Of a DNA stretch of 64,000 nt, positions 48,949-56,386 are shown piece by piece. The position numbers were made by a program, and so were the translations under genes. Position 1 is the stretch's first letter. Each line of letters opens with the position of its first letter. The stretch lies in contig NZ_NGNS01000007.1 of assembly GCF_002165625.1 (NCBI RefSeq), positions 62,001 through 126,000 of the forward strand, written 5' to 3'. The stretch comes from Neiella marina. Its GTDB lineage: Bacteria; Pseudomonadota; Gammaproteobacteria; Enterobacterales; Neiellaceae. Under the pieces are notes generated by a model, which had not been told where the DNA came from, searched no databases, and saw only the letters and a program-made list of their open reading frames with translations.

Positions 48949-51900
48949 ATGTTTAATCGAATTATTGATTGGGCTGTGGCCAACAGGTTGTTGGTACTGA
49001 TAGCCCTCGTTGTCATTATTGTTAGTTCTACGTTTCTGATCCCTAAACTAAATTTGGACGCATTTCCTGACGTCACCAATGTTCAGGTCTCAGTGAATAC
49101 CGAAGCACCTGGGCTTGCTGCCGAAGAGGTTGAGCAGCTTATTACCTATCCGATTGAAGCGGTTATGTATGCGCTACCCGATGTGAAGGAAGTCCGCTCT
49201 ATATCAAAGACGGGCTTGTCGGGTGTGACGGTCGTATTCGAAGAAGGCACCGACATATACTTTGCCCGACAATTGGTGTTTGAAAGGCTTCAAGCTGCTA
49301 AAGAGCTAATTCCTGAGGGCGTAGGTACGCCAGAAATGGGGCCAAATACGTCAGGTTTGGGTCAGGTCTATCAGTACCTTTTGGTCGCTGAGCCCGATTC
49401 TGGATTTGATGCAATGGCCTTACGCAGCCTTAATGATTGGGTTGTGAAGCTGCTGCTTATTCCAGCAGAAGGGGTGACCGATGTGCTCTCATTCGGTGGT
49501 GAGGTTCGCCAGTATCAAGTCAACCTAAATCCTTCCCTATTATTGGCATACGAGCTCTCTCAGAACGATGTAATTGCTGCTCTGGAACGAAATAATACTA
49601 ATGTTGGCGGTTGGTATATGAATAGAGGCCAAGAACAACTCGTGATCAGAGGAACTGGCTGGGTAGCCTCGGGAGATCTTGGGTTGAAGCAACTTGGGCA
49701 GGTTCCAGTTAGAACTATTGATGGTGTTACTGTCACTGTTGCCAACGTTGCTGATGTCTCGTTGGGAGGCGAGATCCGTCAAGGTGCGGTAACCATGAGC
49801 CGAAGGGCCGAAGATGGCACTATCGACCCCCTTGGCGAGGTTGTCTCTGGCATCGTTCTTAAGCGTATGGGAGCAAATACCAAAGCAACCATTGATGGGA
49901 TCAACAGCAGGGTTGAGCGTATTAATCAAGCATTGCCAGAAGGGGTTCACTTTGAAGCTTTCTATGACCAGGCAGATCTGATTTCGCAAGCGGTGCAGAC
50001 GGTAGTCAATGCGCTGTTACTGGCCTTCGCGCTGATCGTGGTGATATTGGCACTGTTTCTGATGAACCTCAGAGCAACATTGCTGGTTTTGCTTTCCATT
50101 CCTATTTCCATTGGTATCGCCCTAATGGTGATGGCCTGGTTCGGTATCTCGGCTAATCTGATGTCATTGGGAGGCATCGCCGTTGCGATTGGTATGCTCG
50201 TTGATGGCTCGGTGGTGATGGTAGAAAACATGTTTAAGCACTTAAGTCACTTTGATGCTGAACATGATGAACAAAGCTCTGCCAGAGCAGCACACTCGGC
50301 CAGCGTTCTTAGGAGTGGTTCTCCTAACAAAAGTAGCATTGCACTTAGGCTTCAACTCGCAGGCCGGGAAGTGGCGCGACCTATCTTTTTTGCAACCGCA
50401 ATTATTCTGGTTGTATTCATGCCTCTGTTTAGCTTCGAGGGAGTGGAAGCAAAACTGTTTCAACCCATGGCCGTGAGTATCATGTTGGCAATGCTAGCTG
50501 CTGTGGTTGTCGCTCTGTTGATCGTACCTGCGCTTGCGACATATTTGTTCAGAAATGGCATCAGAGTAAGGCATAGCTTTGTGCTTCAACCTCTTGAGCG
50601 AGCATATAGAGCAGGACTGCTCTGGAGCCTGAATCACAGTCGGGTTGTAGTAAGTGTCGCTGTTTTGCTGGTCATTGGGACGGCTACTGTAGTCCCTCGT
50701 CTGGGTACTGAGTTTGTACCAGAGCTTGAAGAAGGAACGATTAACCTACGCGTTACATTGGCTCCATCTTCCAGCCTAAATACAGCACTGGAAGTTGCGC
50801 CTAAGCTCGAAGCTATCTTGATGCAATTTCCCGAAGTAACCTATGCCATGTCTCGTATTGGTAGGGCGGAAATTGGTGGCGATCCTGAGCCTGTTAACAA
50901 CATAGAAATTTACATTGGCTTAAAGCCCGTTGCTGAATGGACAAGTGCAAACAGCCGCTACAAGTTGCAAGAGCTTATGGAGCACAAGCTTGAGCAGCAT
51001 CCGGGCCTGCTATTCAATTTCTCTCAGCCTATTGCAACTCGGGTCGATGAGCTACTCTCGGGGGTTAAAGCTCAACTCGCAATTAAACTTTTTGGACCTG
51101 ATCTAACTGTTTTGGCGCAGAAAGGGCAAGCGATAGAGTCCGCAGTAAAGGATGTAGCTGGTGCGCGTGATGTCGCCATGGAGCAAATCGCTGGCGAATC
51201 TCAATTGGTAGTGAAACCTAATCGTCGTGCTCTTTCCCGATATGGCTTAGATGTTGAAGATGTAATGTCATTGGTTCGTGACGGAATGGGAGGGGTAAGT
51301 GCGGGTCAGATCATTAACGGTAATGAACGCTATGACATCTATGTGCGAATAGCAGAGTCGTTCCGTCAAGACAGAGAACAAATCGCAGAGCTTCGTTTAC
51401 GCTCTCCTTCTGGTGCATGGGTGCGCTTGGGGGATGTAGCAGAGGTGTCGGTAGAGTCTGGGCCACCGCAAGTGCGCCGGGATGATGTTCAACGCAGGGT
51501 TGTTGTTCAAGCCAACGTCCATGGCAGAGATATGGGCAGCGTGGTGGCTGATATTCAGGAGGCGATTGCCAAGAAGGTTGATTTACCTCCCGGCTATTCA
51601 GTGGATATCGGGGGGCAGTACGAAAACCAGCAGCGGGCACAGCAACGGTTGTCACTCGTAGTGCCGTTATCTCTTGGTTTAATTGCACTGCTATTGTATT
51701 TCACATTTGCTTCCGTTGGGCAGGCGATGTTGATCCTTGTGAATGTTCCATTAGCTGTAATTGGTGGCGTGTTCGCTTTGTGGCTATCTGGCCAATACTT
51801 ATCAGTGCCAAGTTCTGTTGGCTTCATTACGCTGTTTGGCGTCGCGGTGTTGAACGGTGTAGTGATGGTTGAAAGCATCAATCAACGCATTAAAGATGGT

Positions 51901-52146
51901 TCTCCTGCTGAAAGCGCCGTGTTTGATGGGGCGCTCTCAAGGCTCAGGCCGGTACTAATGACCGCAATGACCTCGGCACTGGGGCTCATCCCGATGTTAC
52001 TCTCAAATGGTGTTGGCGCTGAGATCCAAAAACCACTGGCTACCGTTATTGTCGGAGGGTTGGTAACAGCAACGCTGCTAACACTCTTTGTACTACCAGT
52101 GCTATTCACTTGGTTTTCAAAAGGCAAATTACAGGAAACTTCATAA
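48949..52146 (+). CDS. Heavy-metal RND efflux pump (CzcA family)
   Basis: A 1065-aa proton-driven inner-membrane exporter with 12 TM segments and two large periplasmic loops. The N-terminus (NRLLVLIALVVIIVSS) and LNLDAFPDVTNVQV are typical of the HME subfamily. TM4 reads SLGGIAVAIGMLVDGSVVMVEN (quote broken: GGIAVAIG, then MLVDGSVVMVEN, about 405-425). The second Asp and the Glu are kept, but the first Asp of the CzcA DFG..DG..E pattern is replaced, so the metal specificity is uncertain (Zn/Cd/Co versus monovalent). A 12-bp hairpin follows. Confidence 0.9.
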   Translation: MFNRIIDWAVANRLLVLIALVVIIVSSTFLIPKLNLDAFPDVTNVQVSVNTEAPGLAAEEVEQLITYPIEAVMYALPDVKEVRSISKTGLSGVTVVFEEGTDIYFARQLVFERLQAAKELIPEGVGTPEMGPNTSGLGQVYQYLLVAEPDSGFDAMALRSLNDWVVKLLLIPAEGVTDVLSFGGEVRQYQVNLNPSLLLAYELSQNDVIAALERNNTNVGGWYMNRGQEQLVIRGTGWVASGDLGLKQLGQVPVRTIDGVTVTVANVADVSLGGEIRQGAVTMSRRAEDGTIDPLGEVVSGIVLKRMGANTKATIDGINSRVERINQALPEGVHFEAFYDQADLISQAVQTVVNALLLAFALIVVILALFLMNLRATLLVLLSIPISIGIALMVMAWFGISANLMSLGGIAVAIGMLVDGSVVMVENMFKHLSHFDAEHDEQSSARAAHSASVLRSGSPNKSSIALRLQLAGREVARPIFFATAIILVVFMPLFSFEGVEAKLFQPMAVSIMLAMLAAVVVALLIVPALATYLFRNGIRVRHSFVLQPLERAYRAGLLWSLNHSRVVVSVAVLLVIGTATVVPRLGTEFVPELEEGTINLRVTLAPSSSLNTALEVAPKLEAILMQFPEVTYAMSRIGRAEIGGDPEPVNNIEIYIGLKPVAEWTSANSRYKLQELMEHKLEQHPGLLFNFSQPIATRVDELLSGVKAQLAIKLFGPDLTVLAQKGQAIESAVKDVAGARDVAMEQIAGESQLVVKPNRRALSRYGLDVEDVMSLVRDGMGGVSAGQIINGNERYDIYVRIAESFRQDREQIAELRLRSPSGAWVRLGDVAEVSVESGPPQVRRDDVQRRVVVQANVHGRDMGSVVADIQEAIAKKVDLPPGYSVDIGGQYENQQRAQQRLSLVVPLSLGLIALLLYFTFASVGQAMLILVNVPLAVIGGVFALWLSGQYLSVPSSVGFITLFGVAVLNGVVMVESINQRIKDGSPAESAVFDGALSRLRPVLMTAMTSALGLIPMLLSNGVGAEIQKPLATVIVGGLVTATLLTLFVLPVLFTWFSKGKLQETS

Positions 52147-52153
52147 CTAAGTA

Positions 52154-52182
52154 GCCTACCGCTTCAGCTCGAAGCGGTAGGC
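52154..52182. terminator. Hairpin after the RND operon
   Basis: A perfect 12-bp stem GCCTACCGCTTC / GAAGCGGTAGGC with a 5-nt loop directly after the RND gene stop. There is no clear T-tract, so it may act as an mRNA-stabilising or weak terminator structure, between convergent genes. Confidence 0.65.
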
Positions 52183-52236
52183 AATGACACACCGGCCAAA
52201 TTGTCCAAGATTGCTACACAAGCTTAATTTTCAATT

Positions 52237-52638
52237 TCAGATGGATGATTTAGGTGATAGCTCATCCAAAATTCCACACTGCTCAATGGTGCGAGCTTGT
52301 CCACATTTTTGACGCAGTACCTTTAAATCATCGTGAAGCTTTTGCAGATCAATAATACGAGACTTCACAATACCTATGTGTTCATCAATCATGCCGTTTA
52401 CTTTCTCACAAGGTCTTCCTGGAGAGTCCTGAAGCATTATCAATTGTTTAATTTCATCCAAAGTCAAACCCAGAGTTCGACAATTTTTGATGAAAGTTAA
52501 CTTATCCAGAGCCGGAGAGTCATACACACGAAAGTTTCCACCCGTCCTGGCTGGCGCAGAAATCAACCCTTCTTTTTCGTAGTAACGAATGGTCTGGACA
52601 GAGCACCCACTGCGTTTTGCCAATTCACCTATTTTCAT
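52237..52638 (-). CDS. MerR family metal-responsive regulator (CadR/PbrR type)
   Basis: A 133-aa MerR-family activator. N-terminal winged helix-turn-helix MKIGELAKRSGCSVQTIRYYE; metal-site cysteines Cys77 (RPCEKVN), Cys112 (KCGQ) and Cys121 (EQCGIL) follow the CadR/PbrR arrangement for Cd(II)/Pb(II). The ZntR-type double Cys is absent. It is divergent from the CDF gene; its binding site lies between them. It would sense the metal and activate the CDF gene, and possibly itself. Confidence 0.85.
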   Translation of the reverse strand: MKIGELAKRSGCSVQTIRYYEKEGLISAPARTGGNFRVYDSPALDKLTFIKNCRTLGLTLDEIKQLIMLQDSPGRPCEKVNGMIDEHIGIVKSRIIDLQKLHDDLKVLRQKCGQARTIEQCGILDELSPKSSI

Positions 52639-52657
52639 CTTGTATGAAAGCTCCTTA

Positions 52658-52688
52658 TTGACCCTATAGTAACTATAGAGTGTAGGCT
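52658..52688 (+). promoter_or_regulatory. MerR-type promoter and operator of the CDF gene
   Basis: -35 TTGACC (52658-52663) and -10 TAGGCT (52683-52688) are separated by 19 bp, the over-long spacer that needs MerR untwisting. The spacer contains the palindrome CTATAG-TAA-CTATAG, matching the dyad of Cd/Pb/Zn MerR promoters. The CDF start is 29 bp downstream. Confidence 0.8.
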
Positions 52689-52717
52689 TAGAGAAATAGT
52701 AACTTCAAGGCCTAGTT

Positions 52718-53629
52718 ATGACATCTGATCCCTCACAATGCTGTGGTTGCAAAAGTAATAAAGTTGATACATCGCCTTCGAATGAATTTCCGCAATCCGA
52801 TCCTGCTTTGACAGAGTTAAATTTGGTTAGTGTGTTCAGCGTGCCAAAGATGGATTGCCCGTCGGAAGAAAACCTAATCAGGACAGCGTTTGCTAGCTTT
52901 GGCGAAACGGTCTCCTTCGACTTCGATATACCTAACCGTAAAGTTCATGTTTATCACGCTGACTCGCCCGAAAAGGTGGAGGTAACCATCAAATCGGTTG
53001 GTCTTGGTGCTCAGCGCCTATCGCTCGAACATGTCGATGCAGAAAGTGCCAAGAAGATATTAGAAGAAGCTAAGCACAACGACTCACGAGAAGCTTGGGT
53101 ATTGAAATGGCTGCTTGGTATCAATGCAGTGATGTTTTTTATTGAGTTTGCAGTGGGCATTGTTGCGCAATCTGCGGGCCTTATTGCGGACTCTTTGGAT
53201 ATGTTTGCTGATGCAGCTGTTTACTTAGTGGCATTGTATGCTGTTGGAAAAGCGGCTGAAGCCAAGCTAAAAGCTGCGCATGTGTCTGGCTGGTTGCAGT
53301 TAATCTTAGCTGCTGGATTGTTGATAGAGGTCGCTAGGCGAGCCTCTATGGGAAGTGAGCCCGTATCATTGCTGATGATGGCGATTGGTGGCGTTGCCTT
53401 AGTAGCAAACGTGATATGCCTTATGCTGATTTACAATGTTAGAGACAATGGCTCCCACATGAAAGCCAGCATGATTTTCTCAGCCAATGACGTGATAGCC
53501 AATGCTGGAGTCATTCTTGCTGGTCTTCTTGTTGCAGTGACAGGCTCGCAAATTCCTGATTTGGTGATTGGCGTTGTTATCGGGCTAGTCGTGGCAAACG
53601 GTGCTCGGCGCATACTTTCATTGCGATGA
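52718..53629 (+). CDS. Cation diffusion facilitator with N-terminal Cys and HMA-like domain
   Basis: A 303-aa proton-coupled metal exporter. Residues 5-15 hold a CCGCKS cluster, and 38-110 an HMA-like fold (FSVPKMDCPSEENLIR) with one Cys instead of the usual CxxC. The six-TM CDF core follows (about 128-300), with metal-site Asp residues in IADSLDMFADAAVY (TM2) and SANDVIANAG (TM5). There is no C-terminal CDF cytoplasmic domain; the protein ends after TM6. It is under the MerR promoter. Confidence 0.85.
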   Translation: MTSDPSQCCGCKSNKVDTSPSNEFPQSDPALTELNLVSVFSVPKMDCPSEENLIRTAFASFGETVSFDFDIPNRKVHVYHADSPEKVEVTIKSVGLGAQRLSLEHVDAESAKKILEEAKHNDSREAWVLKWLLGINAVMFFIEFAVGIVAQSAGLIADSLDMFADAAVYLVALYAVGKAAEAKLKAAHVSGWLQLILAAGLLIEVARRASMGSEPVSLLMMAIGGVALVANVICLMLIYNVRDNGSHMKASMIFSANDVIANAGVILAGLLVAVTGSQIPDLVIGVVIGLVVANGARRILSLR

Positions 53630-53724
53630 CCACGGCGCTTTGCGTGCTTTTTTACAACCATTTGAGACTCCACTAACGAGCAGCGTTAAAAGGTTTCAAA
53701 TATATGTTCAATCGAGGATGCAGC

Positions 53725-54210
53725 ATGTCTTATTTATCAAGCTTGGAGCTAAAGGTCCCGCCAATCATTGTGCTCCTACTGACAGCCAGTCTCATGTTGT
53801 TGTCATCGGAAGTTACTGAGCCGCTCTCTTTTGATGTACCAGCAACTCAAGGTTTAGGTTGGTTTTTCGCTATTGGAGGATTGATTGTCATTGGACGTGG
53901 TGTGCAAGTATTTCGGCACCACCAAACAACAGTCGATCCACGCGTTCCAGATGCTTCAAGCCATTTGGTGGTGTCAGACATATATGGCTATACACGCAAT
54001 CCAATGTACCTTGGGATGGCTCTATGTTTGGTTGGATGGGCATTCTATCTTTGCAATTTGATTGCTCTTGGACTTGTATTTGTCTTCATGGCCTACATCA
54101 CTCAGTTTCAGATTATCCCAGAAGAGCGCTTTCTCGGCAGAAAGTTTGGGCAATGCTACACGGATTACGCTGGAAAGGTTGGGCGCTGGGTCGGGAAAAA
54201 GAATAGCTAA
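53725..54210 (+). CDS. Isoprenylcysteine/phospholipid methyltransferase family membrane protein
   Basis: A 161-aa integral membrane protein of the ICMT/PEMT-like family. The signature YGYTRNPMYLGMAL lies at about 90-104 and a C-terminal EERFLGRKFGQCYTDYAGKVGRW follows (quoted parts: EERFLGRKFG, YTDYAGKVGRW). Four to five TMs are predicted. The ATG at 53725 has GAGG 8 nt upstream; an in-frame ATG at 53704 has none. It follows the CDF gene by about 95 bp and may be cotranscribed. Its link to metal resistance is unknown. Confidence 0.75.
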   Translation: MSYLSSLELKVPPIIVLLLTASLMLLSSEVTEPLSFDVPATQGLGWFFAIGGLIVIGRGVQVFRHHQTTVDPRVPDASSHLVVSDIYGYTRNPMYLGMALCLVGWAFYLCNLIALGLVFVFMAYITQFQIIPEERFLGRKFGQCYTDYAGKVGRWVGKKNS

Positions 54211-54287
54211 TAAAATTCCTAATAAGCGTAGCTAACAGTAACTCATTTGTGTCCAGAAATCAGTTTTCGCCTTGGACTTAGTTTTGT

Positions 54288-54602
54288 TTATTTGCTTTTT
54301 GGAGCGTGACCGCCAATACGGCCAAAGTCTTCACCAGGCAGGTCAATTTCTTTGTTGACGATCGCCAGGCTACGACGCTTGTCGCGTAAGGTGCTCAAGG
54401 CAAATTTGAAGCAGTCATGACAAAGATCTAGATGATAAGCACTGCCGTCTTCAGAAGGTGCGTACCCCCATTTCGCTGAGAGCTCTCCACACTCATCAAG
54501 TTTCATGTCATTGTCATTGACTTCGAGCATTACACTTTCCCCACAAACATCGCAGCGCCGGTCTATGACTATTTCATTGTTCTTTTCATCGTAAATATTC
54601 AT
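54288..54602 (-). CDS. Small zinc-ribbon-like hypothetical protein
   Basis: A 104-aa acidic protein with CDVCGES near residue 17 and LCHDCF near 60, a four-Cys arrangement that could bind zinc. The rest is not recognised. GGGGGT precedes the ATG. It is one of three small minus-strand genes whose order suggests an accessory cargo unit. Confidence 0.55.
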   Translation of the reverse strand: MNIYDEKNNEIVIDRRCDVCGESVMLEVNDNDMKLDECGELSAKWGYAPSEDGSAYHLDLCHDCFKFALSTLRDKRRSLAIVNKEIDLPGEDFGRIGGHAPKSK

Positions 54603-54704
54603 CGCTACCCCCAGTTTTAAAGGCCTTGCTCACCCCCAACGGTGGCCATTACCAAAACCCTGTTAATCGCTGTATGGAATGTATAAGCCGCATTGACGAA
54701 TAGT

Positions 54705-54887
54705 TCATTCTCCCTCGTCCAAAAGCGGCTTATCTAAGTCGATTTCTACGCCACAAATTAGCTCGTTTCCTGTATGATACATGCAAGCAGTTAGTGGGAT
54801 TAATCGCTCTGGGCAATGGTGAATATCAGCGGCCAGAAACGATAGGAATTCAGCAATGTAACACTTGTCCTCACTGGTCTTTTTCAT
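54705..54887 (-). CDS. Small protein resembling the C-terminal part of PrlF/SohA antitoxins
   Basis: A 60-aa ORF with FLSFLAADIHHCPERLIPL and GVEIDLDKPLLDEGE, which resembles the C-terminal tail of the PrlF/SohA antitoxin (FLxFLxxDIxxxP...). There is no AbrB-type DNA-binding half and no YhaV-like toxin next to it, so it is either a stand-alone family member or a fragment. AGGGGAT lies 5 nt before the ATG, which supports translation. Confidence 0.5.
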   Translation of the reverse strand: MKKTSEDKCYIAEFLSFLAADIHHCPERLIPLTACMYHTGNELICGVEIDLDKPLLDEGE

Positions 54888-54950
54888 TGTCTATCCCCTT
54901 GTGTCTTTATTAAAATCTTGTAGTCTCATGTCAGCGAAGCGTCTACGAGT

Positions 54951-55526
54951 TCACTCAAAACTTCCCTGGGATTTGGCTGTGAGATAGTCCTTGATGGCGA
55001 CCATGCCGGACATGCCAAATTCCAAAATAATCTCTCGTGGCACACGCTGGCCGAACGATGCTAACTTAGCCGTGTCGAACCAGATTATTGCCTCTCGCAC
55101 ACTGCGAAAAAACTCGCTGCATAATGCATAGAATTCATAGAAAGTAGTCTCATAGTCGAAGTCCTCACTCTTACGTATATTGGTATCGTTGCGAGTTGAG
55201 TAACTGGCCCATGTTGTTAGCTCAGACAACCCAACCTTCACGTGCACCAGTGTGGTCTTTAGCTCACATAGGTAGCGTTCCAGTACGCTTGCGGTGTAAT
55301 ACGTCGCACCGCTTTCGCCGGTAAAAGGTAACTGATAGGTATTTCCAGAGACCTGCGGCCAAATGAGATTGGAGTCTGCAATCTTTAGCTCGTTGAATGA
55401 AAGAGCTCCGCTCGACAAGCGCCACCGGTCATTCGCTCTCCATGAGGCAAAGATTCGATATCTTGGGTCATCTTCACTGGCTTGATGAAGACGCAGTACA
55501 AACCATCCTTCCGCTTCTATCACCAT
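54951..55526 (-). CDS. Hypothetical protein (191 aa)
   Basis: A 191-aa soluble protein, not recognised; mixed beta (about 1-60) and helical (about 75-190) prediction. The ATG at 55526 is chosen; a GTG 7 codons upstream is possible. It is divergent from the 96-aa gene, with the 21-bp repeats between them. Confidence 0.55.
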   Translation of the reverse strand: MVIEAEGWFVLRLHQASEDDPRYRIFASWRANDRWRLSSGALSFNELKIADSNLIWPQVSGNTYQLPFTGESGATYYTASVLERYLCELKTTLVHVKVGLSELTTWASYSTRNDTNIRKSEDFDYETTFYEFYALCSEFFRSVREAIIWFDTAKLASFGQRVPREIILEFGMSGMVAIKDYLTAKSQGSFE

Positions 55527-55598
55527 TGTTTTTGTCTCTGGTATCACTTTGATTTACTCGTATGTAAGCCAATTTTTTGTTGCTTTTCCAGCTTGTTA

Positions 55599-55661
55599 AG
55601 TGGCACTCCTGAAAGTTTTAGTGGCACTCCTGAAGATTTAAGTGGCACTCCTGAATCGACG
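55599..55661 (+). repeat. Three tandem 21-bp repeats
   Basis: AGTGGCACTCCTGAA occurs at 55599, 55620 and 55641, exactly 21 bp apart, each followed by 6 variable bases. The third copy overlaps the expected -35 of a promoter with -10 TATTAT (55675-55680) ahead of the 96-aa gene. They could be operators of that gene or TnsB-type binding sites at a transposon end. A partial copy (GTGGCACTCC) recurs at 56058-56067. Confidence 0.75.
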
Positions 55662-55710
55662 GTGTTTGGGACGCTATTATGAACTTGAGCATCGAACGAG
55701 GGAGTTAAAA

Positions 55711-56001
55711 ATGGAACCTAGGATTTCTATCAACCATCACGTCGAAAACCTGTACCCAAGGTTGGTACTTCTCGATGAGATTTTGGTTTCCAGCCGGTGC
55801 ACGATACCGATGCTTGGGCTTCTCAGAGATATGGCTTTGTTGGTCGGCCCCGACGAGCAAATAGAGGTCTATAAAGCACATTATTTCGCGGATTTGCCGC
55901 TCCCAGAGCTTTGCTGCATCAGTTCGCCTGGGGTAGACGACGCTCTCCTCGATGCGTTGTTTGATGGTTTTGCGCAACGTATTGCCGCGTTGAAGTTATA
56001 A
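55711..56001 (+). CDS. Hypothetical protein paired with a Phd/YefM-like protein
   Basis: A 96-aa soluble protein, not recognised. It is preceded by GAGGGAG 6 nt upstream of the ATG. It starts 15 bp before the Phd-like gene, which suggests a two-gene unit. From position it could be a toxin, but no toxin family motif is visible. The frame extends upstream into the 21-bp repeats, which is not real coding. Confidence 0.55.
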   Translation: MEPRISINHHVENLYPRLVLLDEILVSSRCTIPMLGLLRDMALLVGPDEQIEVYKAHYFADLPLPELCCISSPGVDDALLDALFDGFAQRIAALKL

Positions 56002-56015
56002 CAGAGGATATTCAC

Positions 56016-56207
56016 ATGAAGGACAAGTATGACTTTCCAGGTAGTACAGGTGGTGTGGTGGCACTCCCGGTGACCCGGTTTCGAAGAGACCTAAATACAG
56101 TGCTACGCAGGGTGCATTCGGGTCAATGGAGTAGGATCTTCATCACGAGAAACAACACCGTTTTTGCTGTAGCGCTGCCTTATAGTGAGCAATGGCATGA
56201 GTTGTAG
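56016..56207 (+). CDS. Phd/YefM-like antitoxin-type protein
   Basis: A 63-aa protein with PVTRFRRDLNTVLRRVHSGQ followed by IFITRNNTVFAVALP, the short strand-helix-strand pattern of Phd/YefM antitoxins, lacking the long C-terminal toxin-binding tail. An AGAGGA site lies 8 nt upstream. It is inferred to be an autoregulating DNA-binding partner of the upstream 96-aa gene. Confidence 0.5.
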   Translation: MKDKYDFPGSTGGVVALPVTRFRRDLNTVLRRVHSGQWSRIFITRNNTVFAVALPYSEQWHEL

Positions 56208-56386
56208 CTGTAAAAACTCCGCTTCGTAAAAGATAAAAGGCTCATGAACATCGACATGGGCTATTGAGTTAAGTAGTGTGCTAGGAACTGTGCAACATGA
56301 GTGGGTTTAGTAACCATTCCTATCCTAGGTTCGAAAGGCATGCATATTCATAGCAGTCTACTTAGTTAGTCAATCGCGTGCCTTGG

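Noticed and set aside
55482-55682. Plus-strand frame encoding SGTPES/SGTPED/SGTPES repeats
   Set aside because: The peptide repeat only reflects the 21-bp DNA repeat being divisible by three; start and downstream codons show no gene features and it overlaps the 191-aa gene.
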